NCBI GenBank assembly: GCA_017301975.1
Contig: JAFLEI010000012.1
Span: 110,204-174,203 of the forward strand
Source: Verrucomicrobiota bacterium
Lineage (GTDB): Bacteria; Verrucomicrobiota; Verrucomicrobiia; Verrucomicrobiales; Verrucomicrobiaceae
Reading direction: 5' to 3'
DNA length: 64,000 bases
The translations under genes were made by a program, and so were the position numbers. The notes beneath the pieces are model-generated. The model was not told where the DNA came from and ran no database searches. It saw nothing but the letters and a program-made list of their open reading frames with translations. Shown in pieces: positions 27,375-35,793 of this stretch; position 1 is the stretch's first letter, and every line of letters starts with the position of its first letter.

Positions 27375-28721
27375 ATGAACTTCGCTCAATTTGCTTCTGA
27401 TCTCTCTGGATGGGTCTGGGGACTGCCCCTCATCATACTGCTTTTCGGAACGCATCTGTTCCTGACTTTCCGCACCGGCTTCATCCAGCGCTTCCTGCCG
27501 CAGGCCATCAAGATCTCCTTTTCCCGTGACAAAGAAGGGCAGGGGGATGTCACGCAGTTCGGCGCGCTGATGACCGCCCTCGCCGCCACCATCGGTACGG
27601 GCAACATCGTCGGCGTGGCCGGGGCGATCACCATGGGCGGCCCCGGAGCGGTGTTGTGGATGTGGCTGACGGGCGTGTTCGGCATCGCCACCAAATACTC
27701 GGAAGCCGTGCTGGCCGTCAAATACCGCGTCACCATGCCGGACGGCAGCATGGCGGGCGGCCCCATGTATGCGCTGGAGCGCGGACTCGGGCAGAAATGG
27801 CTGGGGGTCGTGTTTGCCTTTTTCACCTGCATCGCCGCGTTTGGCATCGGCAATATGACGCAGGCCAACAGCATCGTTGAACTTCTGCGTGAGCACATCA
27901 AACCGGAGTCTGATGTCGTGCTGCGCTGGGTTTCTGGCAGCGTGATGGCGGTGCTGACTGCGGCCGTTGTCCTCGGCGGGGTCAAGAGCATCGCCAAAGT
28001 TTGCGGCCTCCTTGTCCCCATCATGGCCATCGGCTACGTCCTTGGTTGTGTGCTGGTGCTGATTAAAAATCATGCCGCGTTGCCGCAGGCTTTTGCGGAC
28101 ATCTGGAATGGAGCATGGAGTGGCAAGGCTGCCGTCGGCGGCTTTGTCGGCGCCACGTTGAAGCAGGTGGCACAGGCAGGCATTGCTCGCGGTTTGTTTT
28201 CCAATGAGTCGGGCCTCGGCTCCGCCCCCATCGTCGCTGCCGCCGCGCAGACACGCAATCCCGTCCGCCAGGCCCTCGTCAGCAGCACCGCCACCTTTTG
28301 GGACACCGTCGTGGTCTGCCTCATGACGGGCCTCGTCATTGTCAGCAGTGGCCACTGGAAAGACGGCCTGCCCAAAGGAGCCCTCACCAGCGCTGCGTTT
28401 GGAGATCTGCACGCAGTCGGCCCCATCTTTTTGCTTTTTGGCCTCATGACCTTTGTCTTCTCCACCATCCTGGGCTGGGGCTACTACGGTGAAAAGGCGG
28501 CCGAATACCTCATGGGCACGCGCGCGGTGAAGCCCTATCGCATCCTTTGGGTGCTCGCGGTGCTTTTCGGCTCTGTGCAGCCTGCTCAGGCCGTCTGGGA
28601 CTTCGCCGATGCCGCCAACGGCCTCATGGCCCTGCCAAACCTCATCTGTCTCATCTGCCTCAGCGGTGTGATCGTGGCCGAAACCAAGGCCCACAAAAAC
28701 GAGCTGACGGGCAAAAACTGA
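27375..28721 (+). CDS. Sodium:alanine symporter family (AGCS) transporter
   Basis: This 448-residue integral membrane protein has about ten hydrophobic segments. The family signatures are clear: FGALMTALAATIGTGNIVGVAGAI, GGPGAVLWMWLTGVFGIATKYSEAVLAVKYR, GGPMYALERGLG, ARGLFSNESGLGSAPIVAAAA and TILGWGYYGEKAAEYL. AGCS transporters bring alanine or glycine in with sodium. The ATG at 27375 follows 153 bases after the divergent oxidoreductase start. Substrate specificity between alanine and glycine is not readable. Confidence 0.95.
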   Translation: MNFAQFASDLSGWVWGLPLIILLFGTHLFLTFRTGFIQRFLPQAIKISFSRDKEGQGDVTQFGALMTALAATIGTGNIVGVAGAITMGGPGAVLWMWLTGVFGIATKYSEAVLAVKYRVTMPDGSMAGGPMYALERGLGQKWLGVVFAFFTCIAAFGIGNMTQANSIVELLREHIKPESDVVLRWVSGSVMAVLTAAVVLGGVKSIAKVCGLLVPIMAIGYVLGCVLVLIKNHAALPQAFADIWNGAWSGKAAVGGFVGATLKQVAQAGIARGLFSNESGLGSAPIVAAAAQTRNPVRQALVSSTATFWDTVVVCLMTGLVIVSSGHWKDGLPKGALTSAAFGDLHAVGPIFLLFGLMTFVFSTILGWGYYGEKAAEYLMGTRAVKPYRILWVLAVLFGSVQPAQAVWDFADAANGLMALPNLICLICLSGVIVAETKAHKNELTGKN

Positions 28722-28784
28722 AAAAGTCTGCCCTCGCACTTGCAAGAACGGCGGTCGCCTCTATTCTCTCCGCCCGCCACTCAC

Positions 28785-28858
28785 TGCCTCATGGTGTAAT
28801 GGTAACACAGCAGATTCTGAATCTGTTATTCAAGGTTCGAATCCTTGTGAGGCAACCA
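28785..28858 (+). tRNA. tRNA-Gln (anticodon CUG)
   Basis: A complete cloverleaf: the acceptor stem TGCCTCA (28785-28791) pairs with TGAGGCA (28848-28854), the D stem is GTGT/ACAC, the anticodon stem GCAGA/TCTGT holds the loop TTCTGAA (anticodon CTG), and the T stem CAAGG/CCTTG holds the loop TTCGAAT. The discriminator is A, followed by an encoded CCA. A U1-A72 first pair is typical of tRNA-Gln. The gene lies 63 bases after the symporter stop. Confidence 0.95.
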
Positions 28859-28880
28859 CTCCTGTCACAGACAGGACAGA

Positions 28881-28926
28881 CAAAAGAAAACGGCACGTGC
28901 ATCACAAAGGACGCACCGTGCCGTTT
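28881..28926 (-). terminator. Intrinsic terminator of the 115-aa gene
   Basis: AAACGGCACG (28888-28897) pairs with CGTGCCGTTT (28917-28926), with a partly pairing inner segment. Read leftward it is followed by TTTTCTTTTG, a good T-rich tail. It ends the minus-strand gene stopping at 28950 and separates it from the tRNA. Confidence 0.75.
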
Positions 28927-28949
28927 CGTTAAATCATTGGATCAACAAC

Positions 28950-29297
28950 TCAGGCCTTGGCCTGCGCTGCTGCGAGGATCGCGGAATCCAGACGGGCCAG
29001 ACGGTGGGCGCTGGAGGCGCTTTCGATGCCTTCCAGGGCGCGGTAGGTCTTGCCCACCTTCTTCACAAGACCGCAGTTGGTCAGTTTCAGGATCTTCTCA
29101 TAAGAACGCAGGCGCAGCATCTCTTCACCACCGCTCACAGCATTCTTCAGCTTCAATCCTTCAAAGACTTTCGAAAACAGGGCTTTAAACTCGAAGGTTT
29201 CACCGGAAGAAAGTACGTTCACCAGTTCATCGGTGACGTGATCAACTACCCGGCGGGAGAAAGGCGCTTTTTTCGTGACTGCTTTTGTGGTGACCAT
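28950..29297 (-). CDS. Hypothetical protein, 115 aa
   Basis: This small protein is basic at the N-terminus (KAVTKKAPFSRR), with predicted helices and no signal peptide. A stretch around LRLRSYEKILKLTNCGLVKKVGKTYRAL resembles the spacing of a winged-helix or HTH fold, but I cannot assign it to a family. It has a good ATG, a dedicated terminator downstream and neighbours in the opposite direction, so it is likely a real single gene. Function unknown. Confidence 0.75.
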   Translation of the reverse strand: MVTTKAVTKKAPFSRRVVDHVTDELVNVLSSGETFEFKALFSKVFEGLKLKNAVSGGEEMLRLRSYEKILKLTNCGLVKKVGKTYRALEGIESASSAHRLARLDSAILAAAQAKA

Positions 29298-29375
29298 CTA
29301 TCCCTCTACCACAGGAATGACGTTCTGTCTCAGAAACCCTTCGCAAATGTCACATTTTCCCTGCGTAATACCGCA

Positions 29376-29699
29376 TCATGACGCCAGATACGTCTCTTTG
29401 GCGCATCGGCTAAGTTTTTTGAAAGAAAATTCCGCTCTTAAGGCTGCCGATTTGTTCTTCTGCGGCCACGAGCGCAGCAGGCTCATGGGGCCCCGCCCAC
29501 GGGTGTACCTCGCCCCTTTGCCCGCATTGTGCTGGGAGATCCGCCGCTCCAGATCATTGGTGATCCCGCAGTACAGCGTCCCGTCTTTGCATAGCAGCAC
29601 ATACAGATGCCACTTTTTTTTGGCAGGTCTGGCTTTGGCGGCGGGCTTTTTCTTTTTCGTCGGCACGGGCGCATCATAGCCGGCCCGGCAGGAAATCAA
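29376..29699 (-). CDS. GIY-YIG protein of the YhbQ/UPF0213 type
   Basis: This 107-residue protein has a lysine-rich N-terminus (TKKKKPAAKARPAKKK) and a compact GIY-YIG domain: HLYVLLCKDGTLYCGITNDLERRISQHNAGKGARYTRGRGP and ending SFKKLSRCAKETYL. The frame opens with a TTG at 29699 whose bases overlap the stop of the upstream DUF1501 gene; a GTG at 29666 is an alternative start, and both leave the domain intact. Members of this family are small single-domain nucleases of unknown target. Family call is good; the start is not certain. Confidence 0.82.
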   Translation of the reverse strand: MISCRAGYDAPVPTKKKKPAAKARPAKKKWHLYVLLCKDGTLYCGITNDLERRISQHNAGKGARYTRGRGPMSLLRSWPQKNKSAALRAEFSFKKLSRCAKETYLAS

Positions 29700-31060
29700 A
29701 ACAGCTCGCTGATCGTCGAGCCTTCCGTCAATGCCACAGGCCGTCCATCCGCCGAGCTATAGCTGATCTCGCGGTAATCGTATCCCAGCGCCGAATAGAT
29801 GCTGGCATGAATGTCTGCCGGTGTGATGGGCCGGTCCTTGGGGTAGGCCCCGCTGGCATCCGAACTCCCGATCACCTGGCCGCCGCGCACCCCGCCTCCG
29901 GCGAGCACGACGCTGTAGCAGCCCGGCCAGTGGTCTCGGCCGGCGTCATTGTTGATCTTGGGCGTGCGTCCAAATTCCCCCATCCAGACCACCAGCGTGC
30001 TTTCCAGCAGGCCGCGTTCTTCCAGATCATCCAGCAGCGCGGAGTAGGCCTGCTCCATCGGCGGCACCAGCCGGTTCTTGAGTCCGTTGAAGTTGTCCTT
30101 GTGCGTGTCCCACGTGATGGAAGGGCCATTGACCGTCGTGACAAACCGGGTGCCAGATTCCACCAGACGCCGCGCCAGCAGGTGAGACTGCCCCCAGCTG
30201 TGCCGGCCATAGCGCTCGCGCACCTTGTCGGATTCCTTGGTCAGATCAAACGCATCGGCAGCCTTGCCAGATTGCAGCATGGCCGTGGCCTGCTCATTGA
30301 AGATGTCCATCTGCGCCGTTTGTGTTGTGGCGATGGGGCGTGAGGCGGCGCTCATCTGGTTCAGCAGCGCCAGCCGCTCTTGAAACCGTGCGGGGGTCAG
30401 GCTGGCATCCAGCCCCATGTTCCTCACGCGAAAGGCGGCGGCGTTCGGATCATCATCCAGCACATAGGGATCAAAGCGCGTGCCCAGGCAGCCGCCAAAC
30501 TGGCCGGGCGTCAGATACACCTTGCTGTCGCAATGCGGGAATGGCGTGATCACATACGGCGGCACTCCCTTGCTGAAGCCATCTCGCTGCGCCAGCCAGC
30601 CGACCAGCGTTCCCACGCCGGGAAGATCCGTCGGACTCGGCGTGATCAGCGTGCTGTCCACCCGATACGGCCGCCCGGTGGTGGCCCAGTGCATGCCGCC
30701 ATTGTGGCTGCTGTGCCCGTGATGCACGGAGCGGATCACCGCCAGCTTGTCCATGCGCTTCGCCATCTGCGGCAGCAGCTCCGTCACATGGATGCCCGGC
30801 ACGTTGGTGCGGATCGTTTTAAATTCGCCACGAATCTCCACAGGCCCGTCCGGCTTGGGATCCCACAGGTCGATATGGCTCGGCGCGCCGCCATTGAAGA
30901 TCATGATCACCGACTTGGCCTTGCCCAGCCCGATGCTGCTCTTGTTGGTCGAAGCCCCCAGCGCCGCGAGCTGGTTCAAGCCCAGTCCAAGCATGCCCAT
31001 GCCACCGGCATGAAGCAGGCTGCGTCGCGAAAGGCGAATCTCTGGAACGGAAGAGCGCAC
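29696..31060 (-). CDS. DUF1501 exported protein (orphan, no DUF1549 partner)
   Basis: This 454-residue protein has a Tat-like signal (SRRSLLHAGGMGMLGLGL), then VIMIFNGGAPSHIDLWDPKP, ELLPQMAKRMDKLAVIRSV, GMHWATTGRPYR, VVWMGEFGRTPKINNDAGRDHWP and a C-terminal ITPADIHASIYSALG. These are the usual DUF1501 motifs. Unlike the gene at 21198, no DUF1549/DUF1553 gene is adjacent; upstream is a divergent dimethylformamidase-like gene. The downstream GIY-YIG gene overlaps it by four bases. Function of the family is not established. Confidence 0.92.
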   Translation of the reverse strand: MRSSVPEIRLSRRSLLHAGGMGMLGLGLNQLAALGASTNKSSIGLGKAKSVIMIFNGGAPSHIDLWDPKPDGPVEIRGEFKTIRTNVPGIHVTELLPQMAKRMDKLAVIRSVHHGHSSHNGGMHWATTGRPYRVDSTLITPSPTDLPGVGTLVGWLAQRDGFSKGVPPYVITPFPHCDSKVYLTPGQFGGCLGTRFDPYVLDDDPNAAAFRVRNMGLDASLTPARFQERLALLNQMSAASRPIATTQTAQMDIFNEQATAMLQSGKAADAFDLTKESDKVRERYGRHSWGQSHLLARRLVESGTRFVTTVNGPSITWDTHKDNFNGLKNRLVPPMEQAYSALLDDLEERGLLESTLVVWMGEFGRTPKINNDAGRDHWPGCYSVVLAGGGVRGGQVIGSSDASGAYPKDRPITPADIHASIYSALGYDYREISYSSADGRPVALTEGSTISELF

Positions 31061-31155
31061 GATTCACAACCTACGCGCTCGGGAAGGGAATCTTGCGAAT
31101 GCGAAGTAATTGGCTTCCCCTGCTATACCCGCCGCCGCGCTCTCGTATTGCTCTC

Positions 31156-32664
31156 ATGGATCGCCGAGACTTCATCAAAACCACCAGCGCTGTTGCAGCC
31201 ATGACGGGCGCACGCAAAGTATTTTCCGCACCTGCTGCGAAACGTCAGCCCGACCTCATCAAGACCGAGAACGCCAAGCCCGGCGCGAGTTTCCAGCTCA
31301 CCCGCATGCGGCCGGATTCTGCCAAATCCTTCCGCACCTCGCTCATCGAAGGCTACTGCTCGCGCCAGTCGGTCAAGGCCGGCGAAAAGCTCGACATCTT
31401 CGTCAGCACCAAGCCGGTGGCGAAGTTCACCATCGACGTCTTCCGCATGGGCTACTACGACGGCGCAGGCTCTCGCCTGATGACGACCCTCGGCCCCTTC
31501 GAAGGCAAGGTGCAGCCCGTGCCCGAGATGGCCGACAAACGCCTCCGCGAATGCCAGTGGGAATCTTCCACCACCCTCACCATTCCCGCCGACTGGCCCA
31601 GCGGCGTTTATCTCGGCAGGCTCTCCACCGTCCCTGAGGCCGCCGACAAACCCTACTGGCAGAGCTACATCATTTTCATCGTCACCGACGACCGCCCCGC
31701 CGACGTCCTCTTCCAATGCAGCGACAACACCTGGCAGGCCTACAATCGCTGGCCCGTCAATGAATCGCTCTACACCGATCCTCGCGCCGCGCATGCCCCC
31801 GGCGTCAGCGTCAGCTTTGACCGCCCCTACGGCAAATACGTCCAGATCTTCGACAACCCGCAGAGCATGGGCAGCGGCGAGTTCCTCCTCTGGGAATACC
31901 CGCTCTGCTACTGGCTGGAAAAAGAGGGCTACGATGTCACCTACTGCTCAAACGTCGACAACCTCAATCCCTCCAATCTCGCCCGCGTCAAAACCATGAT
32001 CAGCGTCGGTCACGACGAGTACTGGGACATGCGGCAATACACCAACGTCAAGCAGGCCATCGCCGACGGCCTCAGCGTCCTCTGGCTCTCCGCCAACGAC
32101 GTTTACATGGTGACCCCCTTCACCCCGAATGCCAAAGGCGCCGCCAATCGCCGCCTCACCCGCGAAACCTGCTACGGCGAATTCCGCGAAGAAGAAAAAG
32201 AAGCCTACTCCAAAGTACTCGGCCCCTTTGAAAACCCCGGCCCGGATGAGCGCGACATCATCGGCGCACGCACCATCGTCCCCTTCAATGGCGGCGGCGA
32301 CTGGACCTGCGCCAAGCCCGATCACTGGCTCTTCGCCGGAACCGGAATGAAGCAGGGCGACAGCATCCCCGGCCTCGTCGGCTGGGAATTCCACGGCGAT
32401 CCCGACACCGCCCGCCCGGGCCTCGAAGTCGTCGCCGAAGGCAACGTCTGGGCCAGCGGCGTCCGCCTCGGCAAATACGCCGCCACCCTTTACGAAGGCC
32501 CGAAGAAAAACATCGTCTTCAACGCCACCACCATCTTCTGGAGCCAGGGTCTCAGCGATCCCCCCGGCCACATGATCCCCTGGAGCCACTTCTCCCGCCC
32601 CCATGGGCCCGATGAGCGCGTGCAGCGCATCACGAGGAATGCGCTGAAACGAGCGATTGGATAA
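31156..32664 (+). CDS. N,N-dimethylformamidase beta-subunit-like exported protein
   Basis: This 502-residue protein has a twin-arginine-like signal (DRRDFIKTTSAVAAMTG). The body matches the C-terminal domain of the N,N-dimethylformamidase large subunit: VFRMGYYDGAG, DVLFQCSDNTWQAYNRWP, FDRPYGKYVQIFDNP, VTYCSNVDNL, MISVGHDEYWDMRQYTNVKQA and VLWLSANDVYM. Most proteins of this type have unknown substrates. The ATG at 31156 follows a 95-base divergent gap with the DUF1501 gene. Confidence 0.85.
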   Translation: MDRRDFIKTTSAVAAMTGARKVFSAPAAKRQPDLIKTENAKPGASFQLTRMRPDSAKSFRTSLIEGYCSRQSVKAGEKLDIFVSTKPVAKFTIDVFRMGYYDGAGSRLMTTLGPFEGKVQPVPEMADKRLRECQWESSTTLTIPADWPSGVYLGRLSTVPEAADKPYWQSYIIFIVTDDRPADVLFQCSDNTWQAYNRWPVNESLYTDPRAAHAPGVSVSFDRPYGKYVQIFDNPQSMGSGEFLLWEYPLCYWLEKEGYDVTYCSNVDNLNPSNLARVKTMISVGHDEYWDMRQYTNVKQAIADGLSVLWLSANDVYMVTPFTPNAKGAANRRLTRETCYGEFREEEKEAYSKVLGPFENPGPDERDIIGARTIVPFNGGGDWTCAKPDHWLFAGTGMKQGDSIPGLVGWEFHGDPDTARPGLEVVAEGNVWASGVRLGKYAATLYEGPKKNIVFNATTIFWSQGLSDPPGHMIPWSHFSRPHGPDERVQRITRNALKRAIG

Positions 32665-32866
32665 CGACGCAACGACGCGCGCTCCTTTTTGGACTGCGGT
32701 CGCGCAGTGAGGCACGAACGAAGCTACCGCTTTCGCAGGCCTCTTAGTATGCGCATGCGATGAAACATCCGAAAGGATGTCTCGGGTGATTGTCCTCAGG
32801 CCGGTCAGCATGCGCCTGCTGCGAGACATTCGAAAGTGGCAGCTCTCGCCGCCGCACTCCGAAACC
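32665..32866. repeat. Gene-free gap with short hairpins
   Basis: No gene is supported here. Two hairpins are visible: ACTGCG-GTCG-CGCAGT at 32693-32708, and ACATCC-GAAA-GGATGT at 32765-32780, the latter with a stable GAAA tetraloop. Both look like parts of dispersed intergenic elements rather than terminators. Confidence 0.45.
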
Positions 32867-32999
32867 TCACTCAAACACAATCAAACTCCGCGCCACCTCA
32901 CCTCTCTGCAGCGCATCATACGCTTCATTGATCCCCTCCAGCGGATACCGCTTCGTCACCAGCTCATCCAGCATCAGCCTCCCGGACTGATGCATGCCA
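32867..32999 (-). pseudogene. Stray 3' fragment of the alcohol dehydrogenase gene
   Basis: The fragment encodes the last 42 or so residues of a zinc alcohol dehydrogenase (HQSGRLMLDELVTKRYPL and on to ARSLIVFE). It is nearly identical in DNA to the 3' end of the intact gene at 35794-36909, with a few base changes; the next-to-last codon differs (E versus D). No start region or zinc-binding part is present. The TPR/Sel1 gene lies between the two copies. Confidence 0.85.
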
Positions 33000-33145
33000 T
33001 TCGGGGGTGCCGGCTTTCTTGAACAGCTCGTAGATGAGCTTCTTGCAGTACGGATCATCAGCAGACTTCGGCGTATTCCACCTCAAAGGCCCCGGCCAGG
33101 CACAGGCTCTCATCAAGCCCATGCACACGCTTCCAGCAGGAGGTT
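33000..33145 (-). pseudogene. Fragment of an unrecognised gene joined to the ADH fragment
   Basis: In another minus-strand frame this stretch reads RWNTPKSADDPYCKKLI and ends ELFKKAGTPEW just at the junction with the alcohol dehydrogenase fragment. It looks like the C-terminal part of a lost coding sequence, but I do not recognise the family. It runs up to the end of the TPR/Sel1 gene. Confidence 0.45.
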
Positions 33146-35584
33146 TCAGTCAATGTGCATCCGTTTCTCCTTGGCGCGCTCCGGTTTTACGACTTTGGCT
33201 GTCGTTTCATTCGGCGTGCTTGCCTCTTTTTTCTTCCACTCGGTGACCAGTGCCTTTGCCGTTTTGATTTGCTCGGGGGTCATGGAGAGTTCCAGCGTGG
33301 CCTGATGCAAATCGGCGGCTTGGTTGCCCTGCCTGGCTGCCAGACGGACCCACATCCATGCCTGCACCAGGTCTTTCTCAACGCCTTCACCCCGTTCGTA
33401 CTGGATGCCCAGCCATAGCTGCCCCCATGCATTGCCACGCTCAGCAGCCTGACGGAAAAACTGCACCGCCTTGGCCGCGTCCTTCGGGGTGCCTTCCCCC
33501 TTCAGGCTGGCCTCTCCCAGGAGATAAATGGCATCGACATTTCCTTGATCGGCTGCGAGACGATAACACTTCACCGCCTCGGTCGAATCTTTGGTCACTC
33601 CCTTGCCGTTTTGGAAACACCAGCCCAAAGAGTTCTGGGCATCGGTATTTCCCTGTTCGGTCGCGAGACGAAACCACTTCACCGCCTGCGCCGCATCTCG
33701 GGTGGTGCCGCTGCCGTCCAGGCAACACTGGCCCAAAAAGCGCTGGGCAGGAGCATGCCCATGCTCGGCAGAGAGGCGAAACCACTTCACGGCCTCAGTC
33801 ACATCCTTCGCGGCGCCGTTGCCGGTATAATAGCGCTGACCTAAGTTTGTCTGTGCAAACAGGTTGCCCTGATCCGCCGCTTTTCGCAGCCACTCCAGTC
33901 CCGCTTTGGCATCCTTGGCCACGCCGTGACCTTCCAAATAACACTGGCCTAAATAGTATTGGGCACTGGATTTGCCGTCTTCAGCCGCCTGGCGAAACCA
34001 TTTCACCGCCTCCTTCCAATCCTTCGCGACCCCGTCCCCCTTGTAAAGCCGGGTGCCAAGGTCGGTTTCTGCTTCGCCGTCGCCCTGATCCGCCGATCTT
34101 CGCAGCCACTTCTCCCCTTCGACGGCATTCTTGGCGACACCCAGACCTTCAAAGTAGCAATAGCCCAAAAGGCGCTGCGCATTGACCTGCCCTTGTTCGA
34201 CGGCCAGACGAAGCCACTTCACGGCCTCGGCTTCATCCTCGACAACTCCGTCACCATTGTGATAACAGACGCCCAGGTATGCCTGCGCGTTTTTTTCTCC
34301 CTGGTTGGCTGATTTTCGCAACCACTTCACGGCCTCGGTGGCATCCTTGACGACGCCTCTGCCCTCCAGATAGGCCCTGCCCACCAGAAGTTGTGCTGTG
34401 GCATCGCCATCTTCGGCATTGGCCAGGGTGGTTTCAAAAGGGCTCGTGAAGTCCATGACTGTACCTGACAGGCGATCCACCAGCCGCTGGGACTTCTTGG
34501 TGAGCGGATCGTCTTTGCCCAGCACCTTCAGGCGGCCTGCGAGAGCACGCCTGGCATAGGTCATGGCTTCTTGGGTTTTTCTCTGGCCCTGGAGGCAGTA
34601 TGCTAGGTAGTAGCAGCTATTCAAGCTTTCAGGATGCTCAGAACCATCCACCCGCTCGAGGATGTCGAGCACGGCGCGGTGCTCCTGCTCGGCTTCCACA
34701 TGCTTGCCCTCAGCGTACAGGGTTTCAGCCAGATTGAAACGACTCACCAATGTATCGTGATATTCCGGCCCGAAAACGCGCGTCTGGGCGCGGATCAAGC
34801 TCTGAAATTCTTGATCCGCAGCAGCGTATTTATCAGCACCGACTAGAGCTGCCGCCCATTGAGCCCGGCGGAACAGGGTATCTGGATGTTCAGGGCCTAA
34901 GACACGCCTGCTGGCAGCCACCGCAGCACGCGCCGTTGCTTCAGCTTCATCGTACTTTTTCAGGCGGAGCAACAGCACCACCAGATTCCCTCGGGTTCTC
35001 AGGGTATCGGCACCGTCCGGGCCGTGCAGCCGCTCATAGATTGCCAGTACCTGACGGAGTTCCTTCTCTCCCTCGATATACTTCCCCTGCTCGATCAGAC
35101 AGCCTGCCAGTGCATGGCGCGTATTCAGAGTCAAATCATCCTCCGGGCCAAGGGCGCGCTCCTCGACGGTGATCAGGCTGCGGTACTCTGACTCTGTCTC
35201 TGCGCTATTACCCTGTTGAAAAAGGGCGCCCAGAAGGTTGGACCTGCATTTCAGGGTGTCTCGATGCTCCGCACCCAGAACCCGTGTCATGACGGGGAGA
35301 AGGCCTCGCAGCAGGCTTTCTCCAGCCCCATACTTGCCCTGATTGAGGATTGCCTTGGCCTGCTCCCGCCTGGCATGCAACGTTTCTGGAGCCTCGGGAC
35401 CCAGCGCTTCCGTGCGTGCCTCTGCCAGTGTCCTACAAGCCTGCTCCGCCTCCGCATACTTGCCCGCTACAATGAGCGCTTTGGCCGCGTCATCCGCTTT
35501 CTGGCTGATGTCCGCCTTCGGTGTGTTTTCCGCAGCGGGGCAGATGGCGGCGAAGATCAGGAGACTGGCGAGGAGCGGCTTCAT
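33146..35584 (-). CDS. Exported TPR and Sel1-repeat protein
   Basis: This 812-residue protein has a signal peptide (KPLLASLLIFAAICPAAE), then about seven kinesin-light-chain-like TPR units of 42 residues (each near LGPEHPDTL...), a short linker, and ten Sel1 repeats of 36 residues (pattern AQxxLGxCYxxGxGVxKDxxEAVKWxRxAAxQG). Such repeats make a superhelical scaffold for protein contacts. Sel1 proteins are often linked to envelope or stress signalling in bacteria. The ATG at 35584 starts the signal peptide. It is flanked by the intact alcohol dehydrogenase gene and a stray copy of that gene's 3' end, suggesting a mobile or duplicated block. Partner unknown. Confidence 0.88.
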   Translation of the reverse strand: MKPLLASLLIFAAICPAAENTPKADISQKADDAAKALIVAGKYAEAEQACRTLAEARTEALGPEAPETLHARREQAKAILNQGKYGAGESLLRGLLPVMTRVLGAEHRDTLKCRSNLLGALFQQGNSAETESEYRSLITVEERALGPEDDLTLNTRHALAGCLIEQGKYIEGEKELRQVLAIYERLHGPDGADTLRTRGNLVVLLLRLKKYDEAEATARAAVAASRRVLGPEHPDTLFRRAQWAAALVGADKYAAADQEFQSLIRAQTRVFGPEYHDTLVSRFNLAETLYAEGKHVEAEQEHRAVLDILERVDGSEHPESLNSCYYLAYCLQGQRKTQEAMTYARRALAGRLKVLGKDDPLTKKSQRLVDRLSGTVMDFTSPFETTLANAEDGDATAQLLVGRAYLEGRGVVKDATEAVKWLRKSANQGEKNAQAYLGVCYHNGDGVVEDEAEAVKWLRLAVEQGQVNAQRLLGYCYFEGLGVAKNAVEGEKWLRRSADQGDGEAETDLGTRLYKGDGVAKDWKEAVKWFRQAAEDGKSSAQYYLGQCYLEGHGVAKDAKAGLEWLRKAADQGNLFAQTNLGQRYYTGNGAAKDVTEAVKWFRLSAEHGHAPAQRFLGQCCLDGSGTTRDAAQAVKWFRLATEQGNTDAQNSLGWCFQNGKGVTKDSTEAVKCYRLAADQGNVDAIYLLGEASLKGEGTPKDAAKAVQFFRQAAERGNAWGQLWLGIQYERGEGVEKDLVQAWMWVRLAARQGNQAADLHQATLELSMTPEQIKTAKALVTEWKKKEASTPNETTAKVVKPERAKEKRMHID

Positions 35585-35793
35585 CGCAGTTGGGAACGCA
35601 GTAGGATGCCTGAACTTGCGCGGTGTTCGGTGGCGGGCACCGGCCAGTTGCAAGGATGGAATGCGCGCACTGCCGCCTCTGCGTCATGCTTTCGTGTGGT
35701 AAAACAGCGGCACCAGCGGACCAGATGAACGATGTCTTCAAGTTCAAGGCCGCATGCTGAGGGCACGAGCAGGCTCCGCGTGGGCCAAATCAA

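Noticed and set aside
28785..28858. tRNA-Glu with anticodon TTC
   Set aside because: Reading the loop as TTCTGAA puts CTG at positions 34-36; shifting to TTC would break the 5-base anticodon stem. The U1-A72 pair also fits tRNA-Gln.
33300..34400. Regularly spaced repeats resembling a CRISPR array
   Set aside because: They are coding: the period is about 108 bases, equal to the 36-residue Sel1 unit, and the units are translated without stops.
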